From CBDAQA01 sp965247815 (lineage in GTDB: Bacteria > Planctomycetota > Phycisphaerae > Tepidisphaerales > Tepidisphaeraceae): DNA of 64,000 nucleotides. Shown here piece by piece: positions 17,734-25,801 of the stretch. The DNA is taken from positions 152,530 to 216,529 of the forward strand of contig CBDFHW010000029.1 of the NCBI GenBank assembly GCA_965247815.1. The letters are read 5' to 3'. Position 1 is the stretch's first letter, and every line of letters begins with the position of its first letter. The translations under genes were made by a program, and so were the position numbers. The notes under the pieces are model-generated. The model did no database searches, was not told the origin of the DNA, and saw only the letters and a program-made list of their open reading frames with translations.

Positions 17734-18510
17734 TCAGCGAGACGTGCTGATGCTCGTCAGCATTTCACCCCGCGGAGCGGTGTTCTTCACGAGCACCGAA
17801 GGCCCGCCGAGCAACGACGCCTGTCGACGAATCACGTCGATGCTTAGATATTTGCCCGGGCATTCGGTGCTCTTGGTATCCTTGTGCCGAAGGATGTGAT
17901 CCGGCGTCACGTGGTAGGTCGCCATCAGGTAACCGACCAGTTTCTCGACCGAGTCCATCTGCTTGGCGGTGGGGCGTTCCAGTTCGAAATTGCCCACAAG
18001 ACAAATGCCGATGCCGTACTCGTTGAATCGGTTGTCGGCGCTCTTGGCGTGCGCACCGATTTTCTGCTTAGTCCACCGCGGGCCGACTTCGATCTGCCCG
18101 TTGGCAGTGTCGGTCCCGTTCCCAATCACGAAGTCATAGCCGAGTTCGTCCCACCCTTTGGCGCGGTGGATCTTGTCGAACGCGAGCGCTCCACCGGTGG
18201 TCGTGGCACTGTGATGGATGATGATCCACTGCCAGGGACGTGCCGAAACCGGCGGGGACCATGCCGCGGGAATCCCCGTCATCGGGAAAGCGGACTTGAA
18301 AATTGCTTTCGTGCCGGTCACCGGCGCGACCGCGGCATAGGTCGGAACATACGCCGGATGCGGCGCCACCGCCGGCCGCGCGACAACCTTCGGGGCATCA
18401 AAACTGGGTGACGGGTACAAAGTGGCCGACGGGGCTGTCTGGTGACAACCCATCAAAGCACAACCGAAAAGAAAAGAACCGACACCGACAGAGAAATGCC
18501 GCTTTGCCAT
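17734..18510 (-). CDS. N-acetylmuramoyl-L-alanine amidase (Amidase_2), lipoprotein
   Basis: A 258-residue peptidoglycan amidase or recycling enzyme. The ATG at 18510 gives MAKRHFSVGVGSFLFGCALMGC, a lipoprotein signal with lipobox LMGC. A linker of about 70 residues is followed by the Amidase_2/PGRP core: WIIIHHSATTTGG (zinc His), GYDFVIGNG, YGIGICLVGNFE and ILRHKDTKSTECPG (second zinc His and catalytic region near the C-terminus). The frame is open to 18648, but the upstream segment has no signal sequence. It acts presumably at the outer face of the inner membrane or in the periplasm. It is consistent with the presence of mraY, ftsW and murG in this genome. Confidence 0.88.
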   Translation of the reverse strand: MAKRHFSVGVGSFLFGCALMGCHQTAPSATLYPSPSFDAPKVVARPAVAPHPAYVPTYAAVAPVTGTKAIFKSAFPMTGIPAAWSPPVSARPWQWIIIHHSATTTGGALAFDKIHRAKGWDELGYDFVIGNGTDTANGQIEVGPRWTKQKIGAHAKSADNRFNEYGIGICLVGNFELERPTAKQMDSVEKLVGYLMATYHVTPDHILRHKDTKSTECPGKYLSIDVIRRQASLLGGPSVLVKNTAPRGEMLTSISTSR

Positions 18511-18721
18511 CCATGGCCTCGCCCGGCCCCGGGGGACCGAATTAACGCGTTGATCCGAACCCGGCAACCACCTTGTCGCCGTTCCCGGAATATATCGGAA
18601 TAAATCGACGATTCCAGTAAACGAACCAATATTGTCAGGCCGCGACAAAACAACCTACAAAACCGCAATCATCCGGCTCACGCCGATCGACTCAAAGCGG
18701 TGCAACTCGGAAGTGTGTCGC

Positions 18722-18749
18722 TTGACACGCAAGAAACATTCCCTACCAT
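18722..18749 (+). promoter_or_regulatory. Promoter of tRNA-fMet
   Basis: Perfect TTGACA at 18722-18727, a 16-base spacer and TACCAT at 18744-18749. The expected start lies about five bases before the mature 5' end of the tRNA. Confidence 0.6.
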
Positions 18750-18761
18750 CATCTAAACGAT

Positions 18762-18835
<74 letters not shown>

Positions 18836-18842
18836 CTTTTGA

Positions 18843-18875
18843 CCCTCGTTTTCCGCAAGGAAGCGAGGGTTTTTT
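18843..18875 (+). terminator. Rho-independent terminator of tRNA-fMet
   Basis: Stem CCCTCG...CGAGGG (extendable by TTCC/GGAA around a GCAA loop) immediately followed by six T residues at 18870-18875. Confidence 0.85.
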
Positions 18876-18887
18876 GTTGGCTGAAGT

Positions 18888-18896
18888 CGGTTAACC
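18888..18896. promoter_or_regulatory. CGGTTAACC site, candidate LacI-type operator (distal)
   Basis: CGGTTAACC contains the 8-bp palindrome GGTTAACC. It lies about 215 bp beyond the 3' end of the GH13 gene. The same motif recurs at 23032, 23255 and 24241, all near the regulator gene. This copy is in an odd place for an operator, so its role is the least certain. The surrounding spacer from 18876 to 19111 shows nothing else. Confidence 0.3.
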
Positions 18897-19111
18897 CTTC
18901 GAAATCGAATAATATCGTTCAAAGAATGTCAAAACCGGCTCAATTTTGGAACTTCCACGCGCCGCTTTTTGTGAGTAAATCCTCGGCTGCGATGTGTTCA
19001 ATCCCAATGCTTAAGTGAATGCGTCAGCCGACTAGTATCACTACCGCCGATGTCTGATCGAGTGTGCGGTTGTCCACGCGCGGTTTGAACGCAAGGTCGG
19101 GGTCGATCGCG

Positions 19112-21706
19112 TCATGGTATTTTCCCGATCGGTGCGCTATCAGCTTCCTTAAGCGTTGCCTCGGACAGAATTGCCGTGCCGTACGCCGGGAGGGTCAACT
19201 GCACGTTACCGGAGGCTGCGGTCAGTGTCGGTTCGGCCGGGTTTGTGAGACCGGGTCGGCTGTCGATGGCGTCTGTGAAGTCGAGTTTCGATGAGCTTCC
19301 GTCGGCCAGCCAGTTAATCAACTTCGTGTCGGCAGTGCCGACGCTGAAGTTGATTGTCTGTTCGTGGTCGGCGTGGTTGAGGACGATCCAGGCGTGGTGT
19401 CGACCGAGGTCGCGGGCATACACAAGAGTGTTGCGGACGTCGTCGAGTTGCACCGGGCGGTAAAACCCGGTTCGCAGTTGAGGGAGCTTTTTCCGGACGG
19501 CGACCAGCCTGCGGTACCAGTCGAATTTGCCTTGGTCGAATTGTAATTGCGGGTCTTCGTACTGGCCGAGGTCTTTCCAAAGCATCGGTTGGCGGTTGCT
19601 CGGGTCGTCGGGGGACCACATGCCGGTTTCGTCACCGTAGTAAATCATGGGCGCGCCGACGAAGCTCAGCTGCCAGGCGACTTCCTGCAGCATGCGTTGA
19701 CGCTGTACGGCGTCGGGCTTGGTGCCGCTGTATTTCGGCCCGTTATCTTGAATTCGGTTGGCGGCGTCGTAGTTCAGGTCCGGGTTAACGAACATGCTTG
19801 CAACACGGTCGGTGTCGTGGCTGTCGAACAGATTCTGATTCACCAGGACCGCTTGAAACGGGTAGTTGAAAATCAGCTCGTTCGCGCGGCTATTGAGGGC
19901 GGTGCAGCTGATTGCATTCCGTTGGTTGACGAAGAACTGTTGGGACGCGATCGCGAACTGGTAGTTCATGACGCCGTCATATTGGTCCCCGGCGAGGTAG
20001 TCTTGAGCGGGGCCCCAGATTTCACCGTCGATATAGGCGTCGGGCTTGATGTTCTTCACGAGGGTGCGCCACTGCTGCCAGAACAGGTGGGGGATGTTTT
20101 CCGGAGCGTCGAGGCGGATGCCGTCGACGCCTCTGGCAGGGTCTCCGTCGGGTGCCAGCCAGCGGCGTGTAATAGCGAACAGGTGTTCGCGCGGGCCGTG
20201 GACGATCCCTAGGGCGGCGTCTTTCTTCAACGCCGGTAGATAACCGTTGTCACCGTCCCAGGCGTGGTAATGGAACGGCAATGTCGCGGTGGGGGTCCAG
20301 TCGGTGATGTCGAACCAGCCGGCGTACTTCGAGTTTTTTCCGTTCTTGATCACGTCCTGAAACGCCCAGAATTTTTTCCCGACGTGGTTGAAGACGCCGT
20401 CGATGATGACCTTGAACCCCTGGCGGTGGGCGTCGGCGAGGAAGTCTAGGAAGATCTTGTCCGACGCGGTCCACTGCCAGGTGGCAGGGTCTTCTGTCTC
20501 ACCGACGAGTTGCTCGATGTCGCCTTTTACTCCGAAGTGCTCGTCGACGTGGCGGTAGTCGCTGGTGTCGTACTTGTGCAGGTCTTCGGCCTCGAAGATG
20601 GGGTTGAGGTAGATCGCGTTCACGCCCAGCGAGCGGAGGTAGGGCAGCTTCTCGCGGATGCCTTGAAAGTCGCCGCCGTACCGGCGTGCCCACACGTCTC
20701 GATAGAACTCGCCGGTCTCACCAGGGTGTTTGTCGAACCATTTGCTTGTCCACGCCTGCGTGTTCGGCGGGTCGTTGGAAGGGTCGCCGTTTCGGAACCG
20801 TTCGGGAAAAATCTGGTACCAGACGGCGTGCTTTGCCCAATCGGGAGTTTGAAACTTCGGGTCCATCGACACGGAGTACGCCATCGCCTCGGCGGTTGCC
20901 TGCGTGGTGTAGGCCTTGCCGCCGGCGACGTACAGCGTCGCGCCCGGCTTGCGGAGCCGGAAGATATAAGACAGTTGCGTCACCGGTGCGGGCAATGCCA
21001 CGAGCGTGCCGAACCGGTCCACGCCCATTTTCAGGTCGGTCTTCACCATGGGGGTTTCCGACGCCGGCGACAGCGTGAGCACCGAAACGTCGGTCACGTC
21101 GTCGGCCCGGGTGCGGAGCGATAGCCGGAGCGATTCAGTCGACGCGACGTTGCAGTCGCGCACCTCGGCGGGGTCGAACGCCACGGCAGAGGAGTTGATC
21201 TTTCCTTCAACGGGGGCCGGCAGATTTCGGGCGTCAAGGCCGACCATGACGGCGGAATTTTTCCCGCCGTAGTTGTCGGGTACTTCCAGCGACGTTTCGC
21301 TGGCGGGATCGTTGAGCCAGTTCCCGTCGACGACGAATTTGTAGAAGTGGACACCGTCGGACAGCTTCGGTGAAGCCGCGAAATGGGCGCCGTCGCGGGT
21401 CAGCTCTGTCTGGTTCGAAGACCAGTTATTGAAATCGCCGGCAAGGTAAACGTGCTGCGGCGCTTCACCGGGCCGGGGGGTGTAGGTGAACGTGTGCGAC
21501 GCCGACGCGGTACTGTCGGCGATAGGTTGACCTTCAATGGCGGCTGCGGTGGGAATCGTCGACGGGTCGACGATCGGCACCGGCGCGAGTACATGGTGCG
21601 GTGAGGTGTCCGGCGCGCGCGAGACGGAAAGGACCACAGTGACCAAGGCGGCCGCGGCTAGACCGACGACGATGATCGGACCCAAAGCTCCATTGGACTG
21701 GTTCAA
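19112..21706 (-). CDS. GH13 alpha-glucan hydrolase, membrane-anchored (neopullulanase/alpha-amylase type)
   Basis: An 864-residue enzyme that hydrolyses alpha-glucans outside the cytoplasm. The start is the TTG at 21706, five bases after a perfect AGGAGG; it gives MNQSNGALGPIIVVGLAAAA, a signal anchor. A GTG at 21784 is open but poorly supported. After a linker there is a glycogen-binding CBM48/AMPK-like domain (HVYLAGDFNNWSSNQ), an N-terminal beta domain, and then the GH13 barrel. All four conserved regions are intact: DGVFNHVGKK, GVDGIRLDAPENI (nucleophile Asp), YIDGEIWG (acid/base Glu) and LFDSHDTDR. QIFPERFRNGDPSND is typical of subfamily 21-like neopullulanases. It lies downstream of the lacI-type gene in the same direction, 165 bp away. 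Confidence 0.92.
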   Translation of the reverse strand: MNQSNGALGPIIVVGLAAAALVTVVLSVSRAPDTSPHHVLAPVPIVDPSTIPTAAAIEGQPIADSTASASHTFTYTPRPGEAPQHVYLAGDFNNWSSNQTELTRDGAHFAASPKLSDGVHFYKFVVDGNWLNDPASETSLEVPDNYGGKNSAVMVGLDARNLPAPVEGKINSSAVAFDPAEVRDCNVASTESLRLSLRTRADDVTDVSVLTLSPASETPMVKTDLKMGVDRFGTLVALPAPVTQLSYIFRLRKPGATLYVAGGKAYTTQATAEAMAYSVSMDPKFQTPDWAKHAVWYQIFPERFRNGDPSNDPPNTQAWTSKWFDKHPGETGEFYRDVWARRYGGDFQGIREKLPYLRSLGVNAIYLNPIFEAEDLHKYDTSDYRHVDEHFGVKGDIEQLVGETEDPATWQWTASDKIFLDFLADAHRQGFKVIIDGVFNHVGKKFWAFQDVIKNGKNSKYAGWFDITDWTPTATLPFHYHAWDGDNGYLPALKKDAALGIVHGPREHLFAITRRWLAPDGDPARGVDGIRLDAPENIPHLFWQQWRTLVKNIKPDAYIDGEIWGPAQDYLAGDQYDGVMNYQFAIASQQFFVNQRNAISCTALNSRANELIFNYPFQAVLVNQNLFDSHDTDRVASMFVNPDLNYDAANRIQDNGPKYSGTKPDAVQRQRMLQEVAWQLSFVGAPMIYYGDETGMWSPDDPSNRQPMLWKDLGQYEDPQLQFDQGKFDWYRRLVAVRKKLPQLRTGFYRPVQLDDVRNTLVYARDLGRHHAWIVLNHADHEQTINFSVGTADTKLINWLADGSSSKLDFTDAIDSRPGLTNPAEPTLTAASGNVQLTLPAYGTAILSEATLKEADSAPIGKIP

Positions 21707-21871
21707 TTCGACCTCCTGGAAGTTGATGCGCCGTCCGCCGACGGGCATGAAGGGTGGTTCAGACGCTCTTGCCTTTGTTTCCACCGAATCGTTGCACTGC
21801 GTTGTCCGGTTCGCGTCTCCACAACGGGCTGAAAAAGAGTGCGAAAACGTGTTCGTTAATCTACATCGGAA

Positions 21872-22981
21872 TTAGATCGCGCCCGGCGCGGTGCGTGCCA
21901 TTCCGGTCGATTCTCGAACCACCAGATGGGTTTTCAGCACCTCGGTGACTCGGTCGACCGAGCCGTGGATTCGTTCGATCAGTCGCTCGCACGCCATAGC
22001 GCCGACCTCGTACAACGGCAGATGCACGGTGGTCAGCGCCGGTCGCACATAGGCACTTTGCTGTAAATCGTCGAATCCGACGACCGAGACCTGGCCGGGC
22101 ACGTCGATTCCCTTGCGGTGCAGGTAATGAAGCGCGCCCAGCGCCATCTTGTCGTTACCGGCGATCAGCGCGGTGAGGTCGGGGTGCTTTTTCAGCAACG
22201 TCGAGGCGGCGGCGGCACCGCCTTCCTCGGTGAAGCGACCGTCTTCGCGCAGGCTCGGTGAGACGTCGGCACCGATCGACTTTAACTTGGCTTCGTACGC
22301 GTCGACCACGTCGCACGCCGTCCGCACGGCCGACGCGCCGTGAATGAGACCGATCTTGCGGTGCCCGAGTTGCACGAGGTAGTTCATCACCTGTGCCGCC
22401 CCCTGGCGGTAATCGCAGACGACGTGGTCAAGGTCCCAGTGCTTGCCGAAATAGTTGTCGGTCACGATCAAGGGATATTTGCGGTCGACGAACTCTTCGA
22501 GAAAGTGGTGGCGATCGTTCACGCCCATAGCGAGCACGCCGTCCACGAAACGGCGTTCGTACATTTCGATGTGCTGCCTGGCCTTGATGAATTCGGGCTT
22601 TGCCTGCTCGAGCATGACTTTGTAGCCCATTTTGCCGGCCTTGTCGCAGACGCCGGAGATCAGTTCACCGAAGTAGGCGTCGCCGAATCCGTGCCGCAGA
22701 GCCGGTAATAGCACCGCCAGCACGCGGGTGTACTTGCCGGAAAGACTTTGTGCGATGCGATTGGGGCGGTAACCGGTCTTGTCAATCACTTCCTGAACCC
22801 GCAGTTGAGTGGCGCGGCTGATGCGAGGATTGTCGTTGATGACCATCGACACCGTCGCCACCGACACTTCGGCGATCTTCGCGACGTCGCGCAGGCTCAC
22901 GATCGGCCGAGACGCCGTCTGGAGCGGAGGTGTGATCGATAACTTGATTGGCAACGGAACTCGGGTGCGGGCTCGGCTCAT
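21872..22981 (-). CDS. LacI/GalR-family transcriptional regulator
   Basis: A 369-residue DNA-binding repressor or activator. The N-terminal helix-turn-helix is preceded by an extension of about 25 residues: VSLRDVAKIAEVSVATVSMV, then GYRPNRIAQSLSGKYTRVLA with the hinge. A periplasmic-binding-protein-like effector domain follows (GVLAMGVNDRH, DLTALIAGNDKMALGALHYL, VSVVGFDDLQQSAYVRPALT). It is likely to respond to a maltooligosaccharide or similar sugar, because the next gene downstream is a GH13 enzyme and the divergent gene cluster holds a second amylase. The CGGTTAAC motifs in the divergent spacer are candidate binding sites. Effector and sign of regulation are inferred. Confidence 0.9.
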   Translation of the reverse strand: MSRARTRVPLPIKLSITPPLQTASRPIVSLRDVAKIAEVSVATVSMVINDNPRISRATQLRVQEVIDKTGYRPNRIAQSLSGKYTRVLAVLLPALRHGFGDAYFGELISGVCDKAGKMGYKVMLEQAKPEFIKARQHIEMYERRFVDGVLAMGVNDRHHFLEEFVDRKYPLIVTDNYFGKHWDLDHVVCDYRQGAAQVMNYLVQLGHRKIGLIHGASAVRTACDVVDAYEAKLKSIGADVSPSLREDGRFTEEGGAAAASTLLKKHPDLTALIAGNDKMALGALHYLHRKGIDVPGQVSVVGFDDLQQSAYVRPALTTVHLPLYEVGAMACERLIERIHGSVDRVTEVLKTHLVVRESTGMARTAPGAI

Positions 22982-23031
22982 GAGATCTCAAGGGCGGAAA
23001 GTTTAACGGCTGGTGAAACAGTTTACGGATT

Positions 23032-23039
23032 CGGTTAAC
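23032..23039. promoter_or_regulatory. CGGTTAAC site near the lacI-type start
   Basis: CGGTTAAC 50 bases upstream of the regulator ATG at 22981, well placed for autoregulation. Only the GTTAAC core is palindromic in this copy (TCGGTTAACAG). Confidence 0.4.
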
Positions 23040-23254
23040 AGACGCAACTATTTAATTGCGACGGCGACAAAGGTGCGCGTCACCCGTTCCACAAATAAAG
23101 GCCACCTTAATTCATTTCGGTAGCTCTATATGAACCTAAATGGAGCAATATTGCCCGAAGCAAATAATTGATGCTCTAGTAACTCTATAACTATGAGGCA
23201 TTAACATTCAGTTCGCTGAAAATCTGCTTTTAGCTTGCAAATCGGCCGCTTAAT

Positions 23255-23263
23255 CGGTTAACC
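23255..23263. promoter_or_regulatory. CGGTTAACC site upstream of the PEP-CTERM gene
   Basis: CGGTTAACC, with the 8-bp palindrome GGTTAACC, 81 bases before the PEP-CTERM start and overlapping a plausible -10 region. Same motif as at 18888, 23032 and 24241. Confidence 0.45.
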
Positions 23264-23343
23264 TATGTGGACAAGTCGTTCGTGAGTGAGAACACATTCT
23301 GGCGGATGTCAATCGACCCGGTTTCCGGGTCCGAAGGAGAAAA

Positions 23344-24111
23344 ATGCGAGTTTCCAAGTCTTTACGGGCGGTCGCACCGGTAGCGGGCGTCGCGAGTTTG
23401 TTTTGGGTCATCGGCACGGCAAGCGCGGCGGTCACTTTCAGTGGCAACGGCGCAACCGGGTTCGGCGGTACTCTCGGTAATGGGTCGCTCACACTGTCCG
23501 ATGCAGTCGTCGGCGGCGTGCCGACTTTGACTGCGACCTTCAACCCGTCCGGCGGGTTTACGGGTAACGACGTCGTCGCGTACATCGACAGCACTACCGG
23601 AGGTTTTGCCGACACCAGCAACTTCTCAGACAACGGTGACGACGGTCGAAAGGCCATCTCGGCCAACAACAATGGGAACCCGTCGCGTGACCTGATCTCC
23701 TTCCCCGCCGGTTTCACTGCCGACTACGCACTGGAGTTTGAAAACAATACCTTTATCGGTCTGTTTCAGCTCGTTTCCGGTGGGAATGGTTCTTTGAACT
23801 TCGTGGGCGGCACTAGTCCAACACCGGGCGGGCCGTACACCGTGTCGTTCCCGCTTTCGAGCATTGGTGTGACACCCGGCAGCAGTTTCGGCTTTGTTGC
23901 CGACCTGATCAGTACCAGCGGATACGGTTCGAACGAGACCATCGGTGCGAGCTCGACGACTTCCGACGTCGGGGCAGCGCCGAATGCCGGCTTCAACGGG
24001 TCGACGGCCTTCACCGCTGCGAACACGTTCACCACGACGCCCGTACCAGAACCGGCAATGCTTTCGATGCTGGCCGCCGCAGGATTGCTGCTGGGCCGAC
24101 GTCGGCGGTAA
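23344..24111 (+). CDS. PEP-CTERM sorting domain protein (starch locus)
   Basis: A 255-residue exported protein. GAAGGAG lies just upstream of the ATG. The signal peptide is residues 1 to about 29 (hydrophobic core, then GTASAAV). The body is a beta-rich domain (GSLTLSDAVVGGVPTLTATF, YIDSTTGGFADTSNF, then DYALEFENNTFIGLFQLV) without recognised catalytic residues. The C-terminus is a textbook PEP-CTERM signal: PVPEPAMLSMLAAAGLLLG followed by RRRR. It is the first plus-strand gene after the regulator, separated from the following amylase by a hairpin at 24192. A role in binding or displaying the starch machinery is inferred from position only. Confidence 0.87.
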   Translation: MRVSKSLRAVAPVAGVASLFWVIGTASAAVTFSGNGATGFGGTLGNGSLTLSDAVVGGVPTLTATFNPSGGFTGNDVVAYIDSTTGGFADTSNFSDNGDDGRKAISANNNGNPSRDLISFPAGFTADYALEFENNTFIGLFQLVSGGNGSLNFVGGTSPTPGGPYTVSFPLSSIGVTPGSSFGFVADLISTSGYGSNETIGASSTTSDVGAAPNAGFNGSTAFTAANTFTTTPVPEPAMLSMLAAAGLLLGRRRR

Positions 24112-24191
24112 GACTTGCGTCGCTTTCAGCCTCTGAATGACGCGACCTCATGTCGGTCGCGGAAAAAGGCCCGTGTCTTTGTTTCCAAATA

Positions 24192-24218
24192 GACCGTCAG
24201 CGATACCGTCTGACGGTC
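24192..24218 (+). terminator. Hairpin after the PEP-CTERM gene
   Basis: Perfect 9-bp stem GACCGTCAG/CTGACGGTC with a 9-base loop, followed by GATTTAT. No strong T-run, so possibly a partial terminator or mRNA-stability hairpin between the PEP-CTERM gene and the amylase gene. Confidence 0.5.
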
Positions 24219-24232
24219 GATTTATCCGAATG

Positions 24233-24250
24233 CGGTTAAACGGTTAACCG
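24233..24250. promoter_or_regulatory. Double CGGTTAA operator-like site before the amylase gene
   Basis: CGGTTAAACGGTTAACCG: one CGGTTAA copy directly followed by the perfect 10-bp palindrome CGGTTAACCG (24241-24250). It ends three bases before the amylase ATG, where a Shine-Dalgarno sequence would be expected and none is seen. This is the best copy of the motif in the window. Confidence 0.5.
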
Positions 24251-24253
24251 AAC

Positions 24254-25801
24254 ATGACCATGTCGACGGACTCTGTGAAACGATCGCGACGTCCGGCTCG
24301 GGCAGTGGTGCTCGCGGTGGTGGTCGGGGTCTTCTCCTGTGCCGTCCGGCCCTCAAGGGCTGACGACGTGTCGCCGCCGGCCATTCTGCAAGACTTCGAA
24401 AGCTCCTGGCAGACGATTAACAATCGAATGCCGGACATTTTCGCTGCCGGGTATGGCGGGGTTTACACGCCGCCGCCCGGCCGGGCCGAGTCGGGCAACC
24501 AGTCTGTCGGGTACGACGTCTATGACCGGTTCGATTTAGGCAGTGCAGGCAACCCGACCCTATACGGCACCGCCAGCGGTTTGAAGAGCATGGTGAAATC
24601 TATTCACCAGATGGGCGGGTCGTCTTACATCGATCTAGTGTGGAACCACAGCGGGTTCGCGGATGCCGGCACCAGCGGCTTCGCCGCCGCGGGGGGGTAC
24701 CCGGGATTTGCCTTGACGTTGCAGACCAGTAATCCGACTGCGCCGGGGTACAACGCGAACCTCGATGCCGTCGACGGCGACTACCACTCGGCATATGCCA
24801 CCGGGGACCAGAACACGCGGCTGGCAGGCCTGATCGACATCGCGCAGGAGTCGAATAATGCTTTCATCCGCCAGCCGACCGTCGCCGGTCCGAACAACCT
24901 CCCCGGCCCGGTGCCCGGGGCGACCAAGTGGTTCTATACCGGGCTGGCAAACTCGCCGAACGCTGCCAACGCCCAGTTCTACCCCGACCGGTCGCTGAAC
25001 CCTATCAGTGTGTACGACCCGACGACCGGCGAGGGCAACATCAAGATCTACCCGTTCAACACGAGTACATCGACGGGCGTGGTGAACGGCAACGGCACGC
25101 CCGTGGCGGAGAACGCGCTGGGCTACCTCGAGCGGTATTCGCAGTACATGGTGCAGGTGGTGGGGGCCGACGGGTTCCGCGTCGACGCCGCTAAGAACAT
25201 GCCCGCCTGGGTGCTGAACTACCTCGACCGCGCAGTCTACCGAAGTTCATCTCGTACGCTCCTCAACGGTCTGCAGCAGCGGGTGTTTTCGTTCAGCGAA
25301 GTGTACGACTCGAGCCCGTCGGTCCTGCAGCCCTACATCAAGAAAAACATCAACCCTGCCGACCCGGGAACCATCGGCGGGAACCGCGATGTATACGACT
25401 TCGGCCTGTTCTTCGCGATGCAGCAGAATCTGTCAGGCAACGGCGTCCAGAACGACTGGCGCAACATGACCAGCGCCAGCATCGACACCAACGACGACGG
25501 GAAGATGAACGGCAGCCAGGGGCGTGAAGTTCGTCTCCAGCCAGGACAACGGTCCGCCCTCACTCGACAATGTCGCTTACGCGTACACGCTCATGCTTCC
25601 GGGCAACGCGATGGTGTACAACAACAGCCACGAGTTCGGCACCGGCCGCGATTTTCCCAAGGCCGGGCGCAGCGATGCCCTCGGTGGGTTGTACGGCAAC
25701 ACAATCACCACGCTGCTCGACCTCCGCAACCGTTACGGCCGCGGCAACTACATTCCTCAGACCATCGACGACGGGTCGGGCGGTGGTTACCGGTATCTTA
25801 A
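24254..25801 (+). CDS. Secreted GH13 alpha-amylase, N-terminal half (frameshifted)
   Basis: N-terminal part of a large exported amylase. The meaningful reading runs from 24254 to about 25522 (some 422 residues); beyond that the frame is nonsense to 25801. There is a signal peptide (VVLAVVVGVFSCAV, then SRADD). GH13 regions I-III are present: YIDLVWNHSGF, VVGADGFRVDAAKN (nucleophile Asp) and RVFSFSEVYDS (acid/base Glu). A run of four G at 25519-25522 carries one base too many: with three, CAG GGC GTG AAG would continue as VKFVSSQDNGPPSLDN, which holds region IV. An alternative ATG is at 24260. No Shine-Dalgarno sequence is seen; an operator-like site ends three bases upstream. Confidence 0.86.
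   Translation: MTMSTDSVKRSRRPARAVVLAVVVGVFSCAVRPSRADDVSPPAILQDFESSWQTINNRMPDIFAAGYGGVYTPPPGRAESGNQSVGYDVYDRFDLGSAGNPTLYGTASGLKSMVKSIHQMGGSSYIDLVWNHSGFADAGTSGFAAAGGYPGFALTLQTSNPTAPGYNANLDAVDGDYHSAYATGDQNTRLAGLIDIAQESNNAFIRQPTVAGPNNLPGPVPGATKWFYTGLANSPNAANAQFYPDRSLNPISVYDPTTGEGNIKIYPFNTSTSTGVVNGNGTPVAENALGYLERYSQYMVQVVGADGFRVDAAKNMPAWVLNYLDRAVYRSSSRTLLNGLQQRVFSFSEVYDSSPSVLQPYIKKNINPADPGTIGGNRDVYDFGLFFAMQQNLSGNGVQNDWRNMTSASIDTNDDGKMNGSQGREVRLQPGQRSALTRQCRLRVHAHASGQRDGVQQQPRVRHRPRFSQGRAQRCPRWVVRQHNHHAARPPQPLRPRQLHSSDHRRRVGRWLPVS

Larger units (their letters stand above)
22982..23343. promoter_or_regulatory. Divergent control region of the starch locus
   Basis: A 362-bp spacer between the lacI-type gene and the PEP-CTERM gene, noticeably AT-richer than its flanks around 23040-23240. 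It holds candidate operators at 23032-23039 and 23255-23263. On the plus strand TTGCAA at about 23235-23240 stands 17-18 bases upstream of the second site, so that site would cover the -10 region of the PEP-CTERM gene. No gene is seen here. Confidence 0.45.
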
